64,000 nucleotides of DNA from Cytobacillus oceanisediminis. Its GTDB lineage: Bacteria; Bacillota; Bacilli; Bacillales; Cytobacillaceae. Positions 18,075 through 26,946 of the stretch are shown here, in pieces (the first letter of the stretch is position 1; each line of letters starts with the position of its first letter). The translations under genes were made by a program, and so were the position numbers. The notes below the pieces were generated by a model. It saw nothing but the letters and a program-made list of their open reading frames with translations. It had not been told where the DNA came from and did no database searches. The stretch lies in contig NZ_QGTW01000010.1 of NCBI RefSeq assembly GCF_003182355.1, forward strand, positions 154,480 through 218,479, read 5' to 3'.

Positions 18075-19019
18075 ATGGTCAGCACAATCATAAAAGAAGA
18101 AGGTTTGGACGTTGAGTATAAACTTCATATTAAGGGACTTGATTCAGAGGATTTAGTTGCATTCGCAAATTCTGAACAAGGGGGAGTAATATATATAGGG
18201 GTTCAGGAAGAAAGGGACATAGATGGGAAACAAAAGGGGAAAGTAGTTGGGCATAAAATTAGTGACGGTTTTAAACTGACCATCCTGGATAAGGCACAAA
18301 GTTGTATACCGCCCGTCAATATTACTGTTGAGACATTAGAAATGGATGGGAAAGACATATATAAAATTAATATCCCCTCTGGAATTTATAAACCTTATTG
18401 TACAAAAAGCGGTACCTACAAAGTAAGAGGGGATGGGCAGAACCATGCCTTAACTCCGAATCAATTACTAAGTATGTTTATGGAGAACGAACGAGAAAAA
18501 TTCATAGAACGTTTTAAAGAAGCTACAACTGAATTGGAAGATGTAATGTCACATTTAAAAGTTGAGGTTACAAAGCAGACCTCAATAATCGTTGAAGATA
18601 TTAAAGAAATGGGAGTGGAACTCAAACATCAAATGGAGTTAGTTGGAGACACTGCTGACAATGTTGAAATGAATGCTAGTTCAATTGAGAGCACTGTCGA
18701 AGAGATTGACTCAACAACCACTGATATCTGGCACTACCTTAAAAGGTCATTATTTCAAATCCCAAAACTTGATTCAAAAATAAATGATTTGATGGATAAA
18801 TTTGAAGTATCTGATACCTTTGAAGTTCAACAGTACGTTTTAATAAGAGAAGTTATAAACAACTTTATAACCCCATCAAACGCAAAAAGATATTCTGATG
18901 CGCGTTATGCGAAAAAACAAGTTGACTTACTTAAAGATATTTTTCCTAGTTTTCATAGAGATGAAATTAAGAAAATCTTTATGGAAGTAGTCACAGAGAA
19001 GACAAGGAGTAATTTTTAA
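18075..19019 (+). CDS. AlbA_2 (Schlafen-like) domain protein
   Basis: A 314-residue protein. Residues 5-130 form an AlbA_2 domain: an acidic start (DVEYKLHIK), then LVAFANSEQGGVIYIGVQE and YKVRGDGQNHALTPNQL near its end. The C-terminal half is helical and rich in Glu/Asp/Thr with coiled-coil character (about 150-240). AlbA_2 proteins bind nucleic acid or nucleotides and recur in phage-defence loci. It is followed 52 bases later by the Shedu-like gene. ATG follows CGGAGGAG. Confidence 0.78.
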   Translation: MVSTIIKEEGLDVEYKLHIKGLDSEDLVAFANSEQGGVIYIGVQEERDIDGKQKGKVVGHKISDGFKLTILDKAQSCIPPVNITVETLEMDGKDIYKINIPSGIYKPYCTKSGTYKVRGDGQNHALTPNQLLSMFMENEREKFIERFKEATTELEDVMSHLKVEVTKQTSIIVEDIKEMGVELKHQMELVGDTADNVEMNASSIESTVEEIDSTTTDIWHYLKRSLFQIPKLDSKINDLMDKFEVSDTFEVQQYVLIREVINNFITPSNAKRYSDARYAKKQVDLLKDIFPSFHRDEIKKIFMEVVTEKTRSNF

Positions 19020-19071
19020 ATTACTGTTAAGTAAATAAGAAGGAATAGAAATACACACAGGCAGGTAAGGT

Positions 19072-19887
19072 ATGAAAATATATAATAGAGACTATCACCA
19101 GATAACAGAAGAAGAACGAGAATTATGGGAAAGAGTAAAAAGGGATGAAATATGGGCAAGTGATGGTGGGAATTTTCAGATTACAGTCAATAAATGGAGC
19201 GAATATCCTAAGGCAGTCAGACATTGGCTCAGTCTTTTTCCAAATCATTTTTTAGACCCAATTGATTTGAGAAAAAACGAAAAGCAAATCAACAACATGC
19301 TTTATCAATTTACTTCTCTTTTAGATGAAAGCTCAACAAATGAACAAGCTCTTTTGAGGTATATCAAGGAGCAAAAAGCCTATTATATTGTTGGGTCAAT
19401 ATTCACAGAATTTTCTTTTGGGCATCATGGAGCATATATTTTCCCTGAATTTCAGATTGGGAATTCATACAAGGTAGATTATTTATTAGTTGGGGAATCT
19501 TCTGGAGGATATGAGTTTATATTTGTTGAGTTCGAACATCCACATAATAATATTTTCATGAAAGATGGACAATTGGGAGAGGCATTCAGAAAAGGATTAA
19601 ACCAGTTACAGGACTGGAAAATATGGCTTGAAGAATACTTCCCTTCCTTTAGTGAAACCTTTGAGAAAGCAAAATCTAAAAAGAACACTCTTCCCCGTGA
19701 ATTCTTTAAGATGGATAGCAGTAGGTATCATTATGTAGTTGTTGCAGGTCGTAGGAGTGATTTTCAACTGAACAGCGAAAAAACGTATAGGATTAAAAGA
19801 GAGTATCTTGAACGGAAGATACATTTATTGCATTATGACAAATTATTCGAAATGACAAAAAAAGTGATTCAAAGTGGGAATTTTTAA
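19072..19887 (+). CDS. Shedu-like nuclease (DUF4263)
   Basis: A 271-residue protein. The C-terminal half has the Shedu/DUF4263 pattern of a PD-(D/E)XK nuclease: VDYLLVG, then EFIFVEFEHP, then LNQLQDWKIWLEEYF. The candidate metal residues are the Asp of VDYL and the Glu of VEFE; the usual Lys of ExK is replaced by Glu-His, which is unusual. Shedu systems are usually single-gene antiphage nucleases of about 400 residues; this is shorter. It lies between an AlbA_2 and a KAP NTPase gene on the same strand. ATG follows GGTAAGGT. Confidence 0.6.
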   Translation: MKIYNRDYHQITEEERELWERVKRDEIWASDGGNFQITVNKWSEYPKAVRHWLSLFPNHFLDPIDLRKNEKQINNMLYQFTSLLDESSTNEQALLRYIKEQKAYYIVGSIFTEFSFGHHGAYIFPEFQIGNSYKVDYLLVGESSGGYEFIFVEFEHPHNNIFMKDGQLGEAFRKGLNQLQDWKIWLEEYFPSFSETFEKAKSKKNTLPREFFKMDSSRYHYVVVAGRRSDFQLNSEKTYRIKREYLERKIHLLHYDKLFEMTKKVIQSGNF

Positions 19888-19986
19888 AATGGATTGATAT
19901 GCAAAAAGGATGAAGGCACGAAGGATACAGATAGAACCATAGCATGTCTATGTTATAACTCGAATAAAAGGTTGAGGAGAATTCGA

Positions 19987-22011
19987 ATGAAATATATAGT
20001 CGATAGTATTATAAATTATGTTAAAAAAGAAAACACGAACTATGCCATCCTTTTAAACGGAAAATGGGGAAGCGGCAAGACCTTCTTTTGGGAAAATGAT
20101 ATAAAACCCGCAATTGAGAGCACTTTAATAAATGACAGACAACAAAAAACTAATTATATTTCTCTTTATGGCATATCAAGCCTTGAGGAAATTAATAAAA
20201 GAATTGTATTGAATGAACTTATAACAAAAAACCAAAAGGTTCAGGAATTGGCGGACAGTAAATGGGGTGGGAGAGTTACTGAGTTAGCAAAAATGGGGCT
20301 CGGATTAGTCAAGAACCTCGATATACCTGTTCTTAAGGAAGTGCTAGAGACCAGTGTGAATTATGAGAATCTTTTAGATTTCACAGATACTGTATTATGT
20401 TTTGATGATTTGGAAAGAGCGAACATAGATATCACAGATATCCTTGGCTATATTAATAATTTTGTAGAACATGACGGAGCAAAAGTGATTATTATTGGCT
20501 ATGAAGATGAAATAGCAGAAAAACTGATTCATCGAAATTTAGAGATGAAAATGCTCGTTTCTTCAGTTGTACTGGATAAAGAAGGGGGATTTTCCCAGAA
20601 TCAAATCCAGCAAAGGGGAAGCTCCTCCGTTCAGCAAGTTTCATCAAGTGAATTAATTAATGATAAAATGAATTCTTTATTCCATAGAAGCAATGAATAT
20701 AAGCGAATTAAAGAAAAACTAATTGGGAAAACATTAACATTGGAACCAAATACTAATGAGCTCATTGATAGTATTGTTAACCGGGTAGTAGATGAAGATT
20801 TAAAAGAATTTCTAACAAAAAACCAGGAAAGTATTGTTCGTGTTTTCAAGGATAGTGGTACTGAAAATATTCGAATTCTAAAGCAGGCGCTGGATGATTT
20901 TGAATTGATATATCTGAGATATAAAGAAGAATATAATGAGTTGGGAGTAGAAGTTCTTTTATCCATTTTGGTCTATACTTTAGCTGTGTCTTTTGAAATT
21001 AAATCAGAGCAGGAAGGAAATAAAGACCTGGAACTGGCAACTTCCGATACCCTGTTCCTGATTAGTTTTAGCAAAATGAACAAGGACCACAAGGAATCAT
21101 ATATTGAGAGTTTTATCAAGAAATATTCTTTAGGAACAACGAATCCTCAACAGATTGTGTTCTTCCCCTTTGTAGAGCGACTAGTGCGAAGAGGTATTTT
21201 GGATTTAGAACAGTTTGAGGGTGAAATGCAGGTTATACGTGCAAAAATGGGTCAGGATACGCCATTATATATTCGATTACTTAAAGATGGTTTTTATTAC
21301 TTGACGAATGAAGAATTTGCCCAAGCTGTTCCACAAGCTTACGAGAAATTATCCAAAGGCGAAGTACCTTTTGTTTTGTATTTTAACGCATTTAATCTTT
21401 TTCGTTATTTTATTGAAAAGGGATTGATTCAAGAAGATTTAGTGGAAGTAAAAAAAGTATTATTAGACGGTTTAAACATTGCTGCAGAGCGGTCGGAATA
21501 CTACCCTAATATGGACACTTTCTTCATTGGCACAAAAATTGAACCAAAAGATGAAGATTTATTGGAATTTAAAGAAAAAATTATTTCCATAAATAAGGTG
21601 CTTCAGACGAAATCAGAAGAACGGCAAATACAGGAACTAATGACATATCTCGAAACTGATTTTACAAAGTTTTTAAGAGAAATGAGAGAGAGGTACTATT
21701 ATGTTCCTGTTTTTAATAAGTACAGTGTAGATGATTTATTTAATAAAATTATTACCCTTTCCAACCCAGACACTAATACATTCTTAATTCTATTAGAGAA
21801 AAGGTATGAGAATATTGGAGAGAATTTACAATTCAAATTATATTTAGAAAAAGAGCCTTTGAAAGATTTAAAGACAAAAATCGAATCGTTTATCCATGAA
21901 AAAGAAGTGACATTGAAAGTTTCACTGTTAAAGGAATTAATTCAAACCATTGATAAGATGCTTGATATCTTAGAGGAATCGAAACCCAAAGAGGATACAA
22001 GCAATACATGA
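19987..22011 (+). CDS. KAP-family P-loop NTPase
   Basis: A 674-residue ATPase. Walker A LLNGKWGSGKTFFW lies at residues 23-36; Walker B is LCFDDLERANID near 138-148. The rest is helical with no clear membrane segment. KAP-like NTPases are common in phage-defence loci as sensors or switches. ATG 19987 with GAGGAGA nine bases upstream is preferred to the 93-base longer frame. The gene starts about 100 bases after the Shedu-like gene and may form a unit with it and the AlbA_2 gene. Confidence 0.75.
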   Translation: MKYIVDSIINYVKKENTNYAILLNGKWGSGKTFFWENDIKPAIESTLINDRQQKTNYISLYGISSLEEINKRIVLNELITKNQKVQELADSKWGGRVTELAKMGLGLVKNLDIPVLKEVLETSVNYENLLDFTDTVLCFDDLERANIDITDILGYINNFVEHDGAKVIIIGYEDEIAEKLIHRNLEMKMLVSSVVLDKEGGFSQNQIQQRGSSSVQQVSSSELINDKMNSLFHRSNEYKRIKEKLIGKTLTLEPNTNELIDSIVNRVVDEDLKEFLTKNQESIVRVFKDSGTENIRILKQALDDFELIYLRYKEEYNELGVEVLLSILVYTLAVSFEIKSEQEGNKDLELATSDTLFLISFSKMNKDHKESYIESFIKKYSLGTTNPQQIVFFPFVERLVRRGILDLEQFEGEMQVIRAKMGQDTPLYIRLLKDGFYYLTNEEFAQAVPQAYEKLSKGEVPFVLYFNAFNLFRYFIEKGLIQEDLVEVKKVLLDGLNIAAERSEYYPNMDTFFIGTKIEPKDEDLLEFKEKIISINKVLQTKSEERQIQELMTYLETDFTKFLREMRERYYYVPVFNKYSVDDLFNKIITLSNPDTNTFLILLEKRYENIGENLQFKLYLEKEPLKDLKTKIESFIHEKEVTLKVSLLKELIQTIDKMLDILEESKPKEDTSNT

Positions 22012-22153
22012 AGTGATTCACAGAAAAAACTAAAATAAAGGAACTGTGTAAGGAAAATTAATATAAATATTGAAAAAAAAGTCAATATCAAGAAAAAGAC
22101 ATAACGTAAAAAATGACAGGAAGCTAAACGCTTTACTGTCATTTTTTGCTTTT

Positions 22154-22411
22154 TTATTTTCGAAGTTTATGCGCAGCTACTAGTGATAAGTCTGTAACAG
22201 GGTTATCAGAAACAATAAATGATTTTTTATAGTTAGGATATTTATTCACAACTTCTTCGTATGTGCCGGTATCTTTTATAAACTCTGGTTTGAACATGAA
22301 ACATTTTGCATGTTGAATTTGTGTTCCAAAAGTATCAGTATGTACCTGGTCTGTTCTTTTAAATGGTATAAGGCATACCACACAATGTGGTTGAATCTTT
22401 TCCTTTTTCAT
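22154..22411 (-). CDS. Small hypothetical protein with CxxC
   Basis: An 85-residue reverse-strand protein. CVVC at residues 9-12 and a later Cys within HAKCF suggest a metal-binding site (CxxC...HxxC). The rest is unremarkable. ATG at 22409-22411 has GGGAGGGAAAG upstream. It is convergent with the KAP gene; the name and function are unknown. Confidence 0.6.
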   Translation of the reverse strand: MKKEKIQPHCVVCLIPFKRTDQVHTDTFGTQIQHAKCFMFKPEFIKDTGTYEEVVNKYPNYKKSFIVSDNPVTDLSLVAAHKLRK

Positions 22412-22429
22412 TACTTTCCCTCCTCCCAT

Positions 22430-22690
22430 ATTTACAACATACTATACACGGGAGGGTTTATCTTAAAAAATCAAATAAATACATATTTCTTTCACAATTG
22501 CAAAAGGGATGAAGTAATCAATGAATGAAGAATTATCTACGATGCAACTATTATATGGCAAGAAAATTGATTTAACAAAAAAATGAATACAAGTACATTA
22601 GTTTTATATTGTTCTAAGGTTTTTTATCACCGAACTTAAGCAGAAGCTTTGAAAAGAAAAAAAATCAAAGAGTAAAAATAGTACAAATGT
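22430..22690. other. Gene-poor spacer
   Basis: AT-rich spacer upstream of the promoter at 22691. The only frame is a 21-codon one at 22521, which I do not consider supported. Confidence 0.4.
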
Positions 22691-22719
22691 TTGGACTATT
22701 TGAGGTTTAATGTTAAAAT
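22691..22719 (+). promoter_or_regulatory. Sigma-A-type promoter of the proline-rich peptide/E2-E1/JAB operon
   Basis: TTGGAC at 22691-22696, a 17-bp spacer, and TAAAAT at 22714-22719. This places the RNA start about 23 bases before the ATG of the small protein. Confidence 0.65.
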
Positions 22720-22748
22720 ATTACTATAAATTACGAGGAGGTATTCCA

Positions 22749-22895
22749 ATGAGCAATAAAGATAATGGAAATCATAAAGGACATGATAATCCAAGAAACC
22801 CTCATCATCCTGAAAATCCTAAACCGGATAAGCCAAAGGATAGAGACCCAGACAGAAATCCTCCTGGTGTAGGGAAAGAAAAGAAGTACGGGTGA
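22749..22895 (+). CDS. Small proline-rich, probably disordered protein with C-terminal Gly
   Basis: A 48-residue protein made almost wholly of Asn, His, Pro, Lys, Asp and Arg, with repeated NP/KP steps, ending VGKEKKYG. It has no hydrophobic core, so it should be unfolded. ATG 22749 follows GAGGAGG by seven bases, a very strong ribosome site. It is the first gene of an operon with an E2-E1 fusion and a JAB peptidase. The position, small size and terminal Gly make it a candidate modifier or substrate of that pathway, by analogy with disordered Pup; this is inference. A hairpin follows the stop codon. Confidence 0.7.
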   Translation: MSNKDNGNHKGHDNPRNPHHPENPKPDKPKDRDPDRNPPGVGKEKKYG

Positions 22896-22900
22896 AACGC

Positions 22901-22937
22901 ATTCCCTCTTGAGTATTCTCAAGGGGGAATTTTGTTA
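22901..22937 (+). terminator. Hairpin between the small protein and the E2-E1 gene
   Basis: ATTCCCTCTTGAG pairs with CTCAAGGGGGAAT across TATT, followed by TTTTG. It could be a leaky terminator that makes the small-protein RNA more abundant than the downstream enzyme RNA. Confidence 0.6.
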
Positions 22938-22953
22938 GAGAGGGGGATTTGAT

Positions 22954-24678
22954 ATGAACTATCAGACTTGGTTTGAGAGAAGACCTGAATTATTAGAAGA
23001 AGAAATTCATTCATTTATAGAACAAGATTTGAATTTCCTATTAGATGAGCAGGTAAAAAAGGATATGCGGGGTATTGTTTTTAAAGGAACGGTTGATGTT
23101 AATGGTGAAGAAGTCGAGTTGGAATTAATATATCCTTCTGAATTTCCTTCACAGCGCATTGTAATTAAAGCAAGTGAGAGAAATCTATTCCGCCATCAGA
23201 ATCCTTTTGAAAAAAACTTATGTGTCATTCCACACGACCAATATGGCTGGGATAGCTCCATGACAGGAGCCTTTATGGTAAAACAAGCGATTCGATTGCT
23301 CGAAGATATTGAAACAGGTGTGGAAGCTGTAGAAAAAAATGAAGTTGAATCCCCTGAACCTTGGTCAAACTATCTTCGATTTGAAAACGTGCCATTATTT
23401 ATAACTGAGCATCTTCCGGACTCTCTAGGAGAAACAGGAACATTTACTATAGCTAGGTATTTTGGTCATTACTATGAAAACAAAGAACAAGTTACCTTCC
23501 AAGATTATCATTACGTTTTAGAAGGAATAAAGCAGCTAGGCGAACAGTTTGAACTGCCCAAGACGTTGCCTTTTCAAAGATGGAATAAGCCATTCCCGTT
23601 GGAAAATGGATTATGGTTTCATTTGAAAGAACCTCCAAACTTCAACATTTATGAACCAAAAGCAGTAGTAGAAGAATTGGGACATATGTATGGTGAAAGC
23701 AATAAAGACGTTGCACAATTAAAAAGTCAAATTAACAAATATAAGTTTGCACAACTGCCTAAAAATAAAAAGGGAAGAGACCAGCTCCCTCCACATTTCG
23801 CGTTTATTTTTGATGAGGAAAACTACGAGAGAAATCAATACAGGAAAGCATTTATTTGGGGTGTTTATGATTTTAATACAAAAAGCATAAAGTATTCAAA
23901 ACCACATTACCTTACAAAAGATGAGCATTTCAAACGGATTCCAGAATTAACTTCATTAGATAGCAAAAGGGTTCTTATAGCTGGTTTAGGTAGCTTAGGC
24001 TCGGCTGTTGCATTGGAATTAGGGAAAAGTGGGGTTGGCTCCTTGATGTTAATGGATAAGGATATGTTGGACGTTGGAAATTTAGTTCGCCATACTGGAA
24101 CGATTGATTATGTTGGAATGCGAAAAACGAAACTCCTTGAGGAACAAATACTGTCTCACTATCCGTTTGCACATGTCGAAAAGTTAGACTACTTTATCGG
24201 TCATGATGTAGAAGTGATGGAGAGAATTTATCAAAAAGTAAGCGAAGTGGATTTAGTCATAAATCTAACGGCTGAAGAAAGTGTCATAAGAATCTTCAAT
24301 CGTCTAAGCTTGGAGTTGGACAAGCCTGTCATTCATGGCTGGATTAGTAATGGTGCATGGGGAGGAAGGGTTCTTAGAACAATACCTATGCAGACTGGCT
24401 GTTATCTTTGTGAAAGTGAACAGGACGATATTACGGTAGCAAGTTCGCCTATAGAGGAAATATATCCAAGGGGGTGTGGTTTTCCGACTTTTGCTGGTGC
24501 ATCATTTGATATCTATGGAATAGCCACACAAACTGTTCGAATGGCAGTGGATACACTTCTTGAACGAAAGTTGGATTATGACCATATCATTGTACAAAAT
24601 TACCCTTATCCAAAAGTTGAAGTGTTTCCTCATAAAAGAGATAAAGATTGTCCGCTTTGCGGGGTTAAAGCAGAATGA
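22954..24678 (+). CDS. E2-like/E1-like (ThiF) fusion, Cap2-type conjugation enzyme
   Basis: A 574-residue fusion. Residues 1-130 look like a ubiquitin E2 fold with candidate catalytic Cys90 in NLCVIP and a following Trp99. Residues about 130-325 are a linker domain. Residues 335-574 are an E1/ThiF domain with nucleotide loop GLGSLG (345-350), Asp at LMDKD, a possible catalytic Cys508 in RGCGF, and a zinc tetrad Cys483/486 and Cys566/569. The order matches Cap2 of type II CBASS, which links the C-terminus of the CD-NTase to targets. No CD-NTase or CBASS effector is adjacent. The stop overlaps the JAB start (ATGA). Confidence 0.85.
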   Translation: MNYQTWFERRPELLEEEIHSFIEQDLNFLLDEQVKKDMRGIVFKGTVDVNGEEVELELIYPSEFPSQRIVIKASERNLFRHQNPFEKNLCVIPHDQYGWDSSMTGAFMVKQAIRLLEDIETGVEAVEKNEVESPEPWSNYLRFENVPLFITEHLPDSLGETGTFTIARYFGHYYENKEQVTFQDYHYVLEGIKQLGEQFELPKTLPFQRWNKPFPLENGLWFHLKEPPNFNIYEPKAVVEELGHMYGESNKDVAQLKSQINKYKFAQLPKNKKGRDQLPPHFAFIFDEENYERNQYRKAFIWGVYDFNTKSIKYSKPHYLTKDEHFKRIPELTSLDSKRVLIAGLGSLGSAVALELGKSGVGSLMLMDKDMLDVGNLVRHTGTIDYVGMRKTKLLEEQILSHYPFAHVEKLDYFIGHDVEVMERIYQKVSEVDLVINLTAEESVIRIFNRLSLELDKPVIHGWISNGAWGGRVLRTIPMQTGCYLCESEQDDITVASSPIEEIYPRGCGFPTFAGASFDIYGIATQTVRMAVDTLLERKLDYDHIIVQNYPYPKVEVFPHKRDKDCPLCGVKAE

Positions 24679-25151
24679 ATTTAGAAGACATTTTTATAAA
24701 AAGAGATGCATTGTCTTTCATTGAAAACGAAGTGAAGAAGACGGACAATGAGGTAGAAACAGGTGGGATATTGATGGGTTATTACACAGTAAAGGATGAG
24801 GTTGTGATAACTCATTGTTCTGGTCCAGGACCAAAAGCAAAACACAGAAAATATTCTGTTACACTTGATAGCGCATATGCACAAAAATTCGTTGATGAAA
24901 TATACTTACAAACGAACAGGAACATAACCTATATAGGCGATTGGCATAGTCACACATTTAATGACCTGACACCGAGCAGAACCGATAAAAAAGAGCTGAA
25001 TAAAATCGCAAAAAATAGATTATCTAGGCTTGAAACGCCAATTATGCTCATCGTGTGCTATGATGACCAACAGCTTTTTAAGAAAAGTTTTTATTATAAG
25101 GAGAAAAAAGTGTGCGAATTTAAGAATTTATATACATTGGATTGTGAATGA
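24675..25151 (+). CDS. JAB/JAMM-family deconjugating peptidase (Cap3-like)
   Basis: A 158-residue zinc isopeptidase-like protein. The full JAMM motif is visible: Glu28 in VETGG, His91 and His93 in WHSH, Ser101 and Asp104, with spacing H-x-H-x7-S-x2-D. In CBASS the homologous Cap3 cuts Cap2-made conjugates. Overlap by ATGA with the E2-E1 gene implies translational coupling. It ends the operon; the membrane protein that follows has its own spacing of about 165 bases. Confidence 0.88.
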   Translation: MNLEDIFIKRDALSFIENEVKKTDNEVETGGILMGYYTVKDEVVITHCSGPGPKAKHRKYSVTLDSAYAQKFVDEIYLQTNRNITYIGDWHSHTFNDLTPSRTDKKELNKIAKNRLSRLETPIMLIVCYDDQQLFKKSFYYKEKKVCEFKNLYTLDCE

Positions 25152-25316
25152 GCCTTATCGGTGGGTTCATTTTTTTTTGTAAATATATGTCTAAAATATG
25201 CAATAATGAAAATATATGATTTTTGGTTACCTAGTGTTCTGCAACTTTCAAAAACTATTAACAAAATAAATTCTACTGTATAAACTCGCGTATGAAGCTT
25301 AGATGGAGGCGGTGAA

Positions 25317-25940
25317 ATGAGCAGTCCGCTTTGGTTTCGGATACAGTTGCTTTTTTCAGCTTATTTTCCTTTATATTTAATATTATTTATTAAATTTGCT
25401 GATTTTGAAGCAATCTATTATTCATTAAAGTATTGGCGGTTCTTTAAAGAATTTTTCTTTTATGATTTAGACACAATTAAAGGCTTTTTAAGTGTCATGT
25501 CCATTGTGCTATTTCTCTACTCTTTATTTTGTTGTTTTTACATTATACGAGAGATTGTAAAAACTGAACGAAAAAGAATTGGACAATTTTCGATTAACAT
25601 TAATAATGTAGAATCGAGAGATAAGGACGTTTTAGTATATTTAATGACATATGTTTTGCCGCTAGTAAGTTTGAACACCCAAAATATTAAAGAGGTAATA
25701 ATATTCATCCTACTAATAGTCTTAATCATGTGGCTTTCTTTATATTCCGACTTATTGTACATCAACCCTTTGCTAACCGCCTTTAAAAGGAGATTGTATG
25801 CAGTTGAAACTACAAATGGAAAGGTAATTGTTATTTCTAGAAAGAAAAACCTTGATTATTACAAAGGAAAAGAACTGATGTGCTATCGATTGGAAGGAAA
25901 ACAGATACTGATTGATAGCCCGTCAAGGGAGGGAAGTTAG
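25317..25940 (+). CDS. kwaA: KwaA-like four-helix membrane protein (Kiwa)
   Basis: A 207-residue protein with four hydrophobic helices (about 5-27, 60-85, 105-125, 128-150) and a soluble C-terminal tail. Two bases separate its stop from the next gene, which looks like KwaB, so it takes the KwaA position and has the KwaA plan. Kiwa is a two-gene antiphage system in which membrane KwaA senses infection and recruits KwaB. Assignment rests on topology and the neighbour rather than sequence motifs. ATG has GGAGGCGGTGA upstream. Confidence 0.6.
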   Translation: MSSPLWFRIQLLFSAYFPLYLILFIKFADFEAIYYSLKYWRFFKEFFFYDLDTIKGFLSVMSIVLFLYSLFCCFYIIREIVKTERKRIGQFSININNVESRDKDVLVYLMTYVLPLVSLNTQNIKEVIIFILLIVLIMWLSLYSDLLYINPLLTAFKRRLYAVETTNGKVIVISRKKNLDYYKGKELMCYRLEGKQILIDSPSREGS

Positions 25941-25942
25941 TT

Positions 25943-26902
25943 ATGCAGGAGCAAATTGAAGTTTTTAACCAGCAATTTCAGCCAATCATGAACACAGAAC
26001 AGGATGCTTTCCGATTATACATCGTAGGAAAGAAACTTAAAGAGGGAACAACGTCCTCATATGATGATGTAGACCCGAAGGAAGTTATCATCGATGATTC
26101 CATTCAAGAATGGCTATTAAGGACAACTAAATCCATGTTATCAAGCCTTTTGGAATATGAAATAGTCAATATCCAGGATGTTGATGAAGGCGGAGAATCT
26201 ATACGAAGATATATTCAAATGACAGAACTTAATCAGCTAGCCAGGTGGCAGGAAATCATAGTGCAGGACCAAATAGAAGGAAATGCACATCAATTGATTA
26301 ATGATAGCGATTTTAAACCAAAGACAATTATCGCTTCTTTTCGGATTAATGACCAGACCATTTATTTTTTAAAAGTGATTTCTGAAAGTGTTCTAATGAA
26401 AACGAGAACAATTTGGAATTGGAATGTGGCTAGAGGGCAGTATGAATTGGATGAAAACACAAATAAAAGACTTTTTTTGGATGAACAATGGGATGGTATA
26501 ATCTTTGAAAATAATGTGGTTCTATACAATGAGAGTAAAATCTTATCGTTATTTAAATATTATGAGAAATTCAGGGAAGCTGCAGAACAAGTTGTGGAAA
26601 ACATAAAGGAACTCGGTTGGTTGTCTGAAGAGGCAGATTTATTACGCTTTATTGGTTCTCAAGTGAGCTTGCAAAAAAAATTGGCTCGTGCTGCTAATTA
26701 TTCGTTTGAAGGTATCCAGAGGGATAGAGTAGTTAATCTTATCAACCAAGGAACCATAAGTTTGAACTTGGATGAAGAAGGCAAAATTGTATGTACGACA
26801 AAAGAGGAAGCGAAAGTTGTTGTGGATGTTATTTTAGATAATTTTGTAACATCGATGATTACCGATGAACGATATAGAGCTTTGAACAAATCAAGACTAT
26901 AA
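25943..26902 (+). CDS. kwaB: KwaB-like protein (DUF4868)
   Basis: A 319-residue soluble protein whose length and features fit DUF4868/KwaB. There is an N-terminal alpha/beta region, then a beta-rich middle with repeated strands (KTIIASFRINDQTIYFLKVI; DEQWDGIIFENNVVLYNESK), and a helical C-terminus. KwaB is the effector of Kiwa and binds DNA. The gene follows kwaA by two bases on the same strand, so they are certainly one unit. GGGAGGGAAG precedes the ATG. Confidence 0.65.
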   Translation: MQEQIEVFNQQFQPIMNTEQDAFRLYIVGKKLKEGTTSSYDDVDPKEVIIDDSIQEWLLRTTKSMLSSLLEYEIVNIQDVDEGGESIRRYIQMTELNQLARWQEIIVQDQIEGNAHQLINDSDFKPKTIIASFRINDQTIYFLKVISESVLMKTRTIWNWNVARGQYELDENTNKRLFLDEQWDGIIFENNVVLYNESKILSLFKYYEKFREAAEQVVENIKELGWLSEEADLLRFIGSQVSLQKKLARAANYSFEGIQRDRVVNLINQGTISLNLDEEGKIVCTTKEEAKVVVDVILDNFVTSMITDERYRALNKSRL

Positions 26903-26946
26903 AGGGATGGACAAGTGTCCGTCCATATATAAATAAGGATGTCATT

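Noticed and set aside
19072..19887. TnsA nuclease for the transposon
   Set aside because: It is more than 10 kb from tnsB and its motifs (VDYLLVG, LNQLQDWKIWL) fit Shedu/DUF4263 rather than TnsA.
22521..22586. 21-codon frame beginning MNEELSTMQLLYG
   Set aside because: Too short and without a clear ribosome site; not distinguishable from chance.
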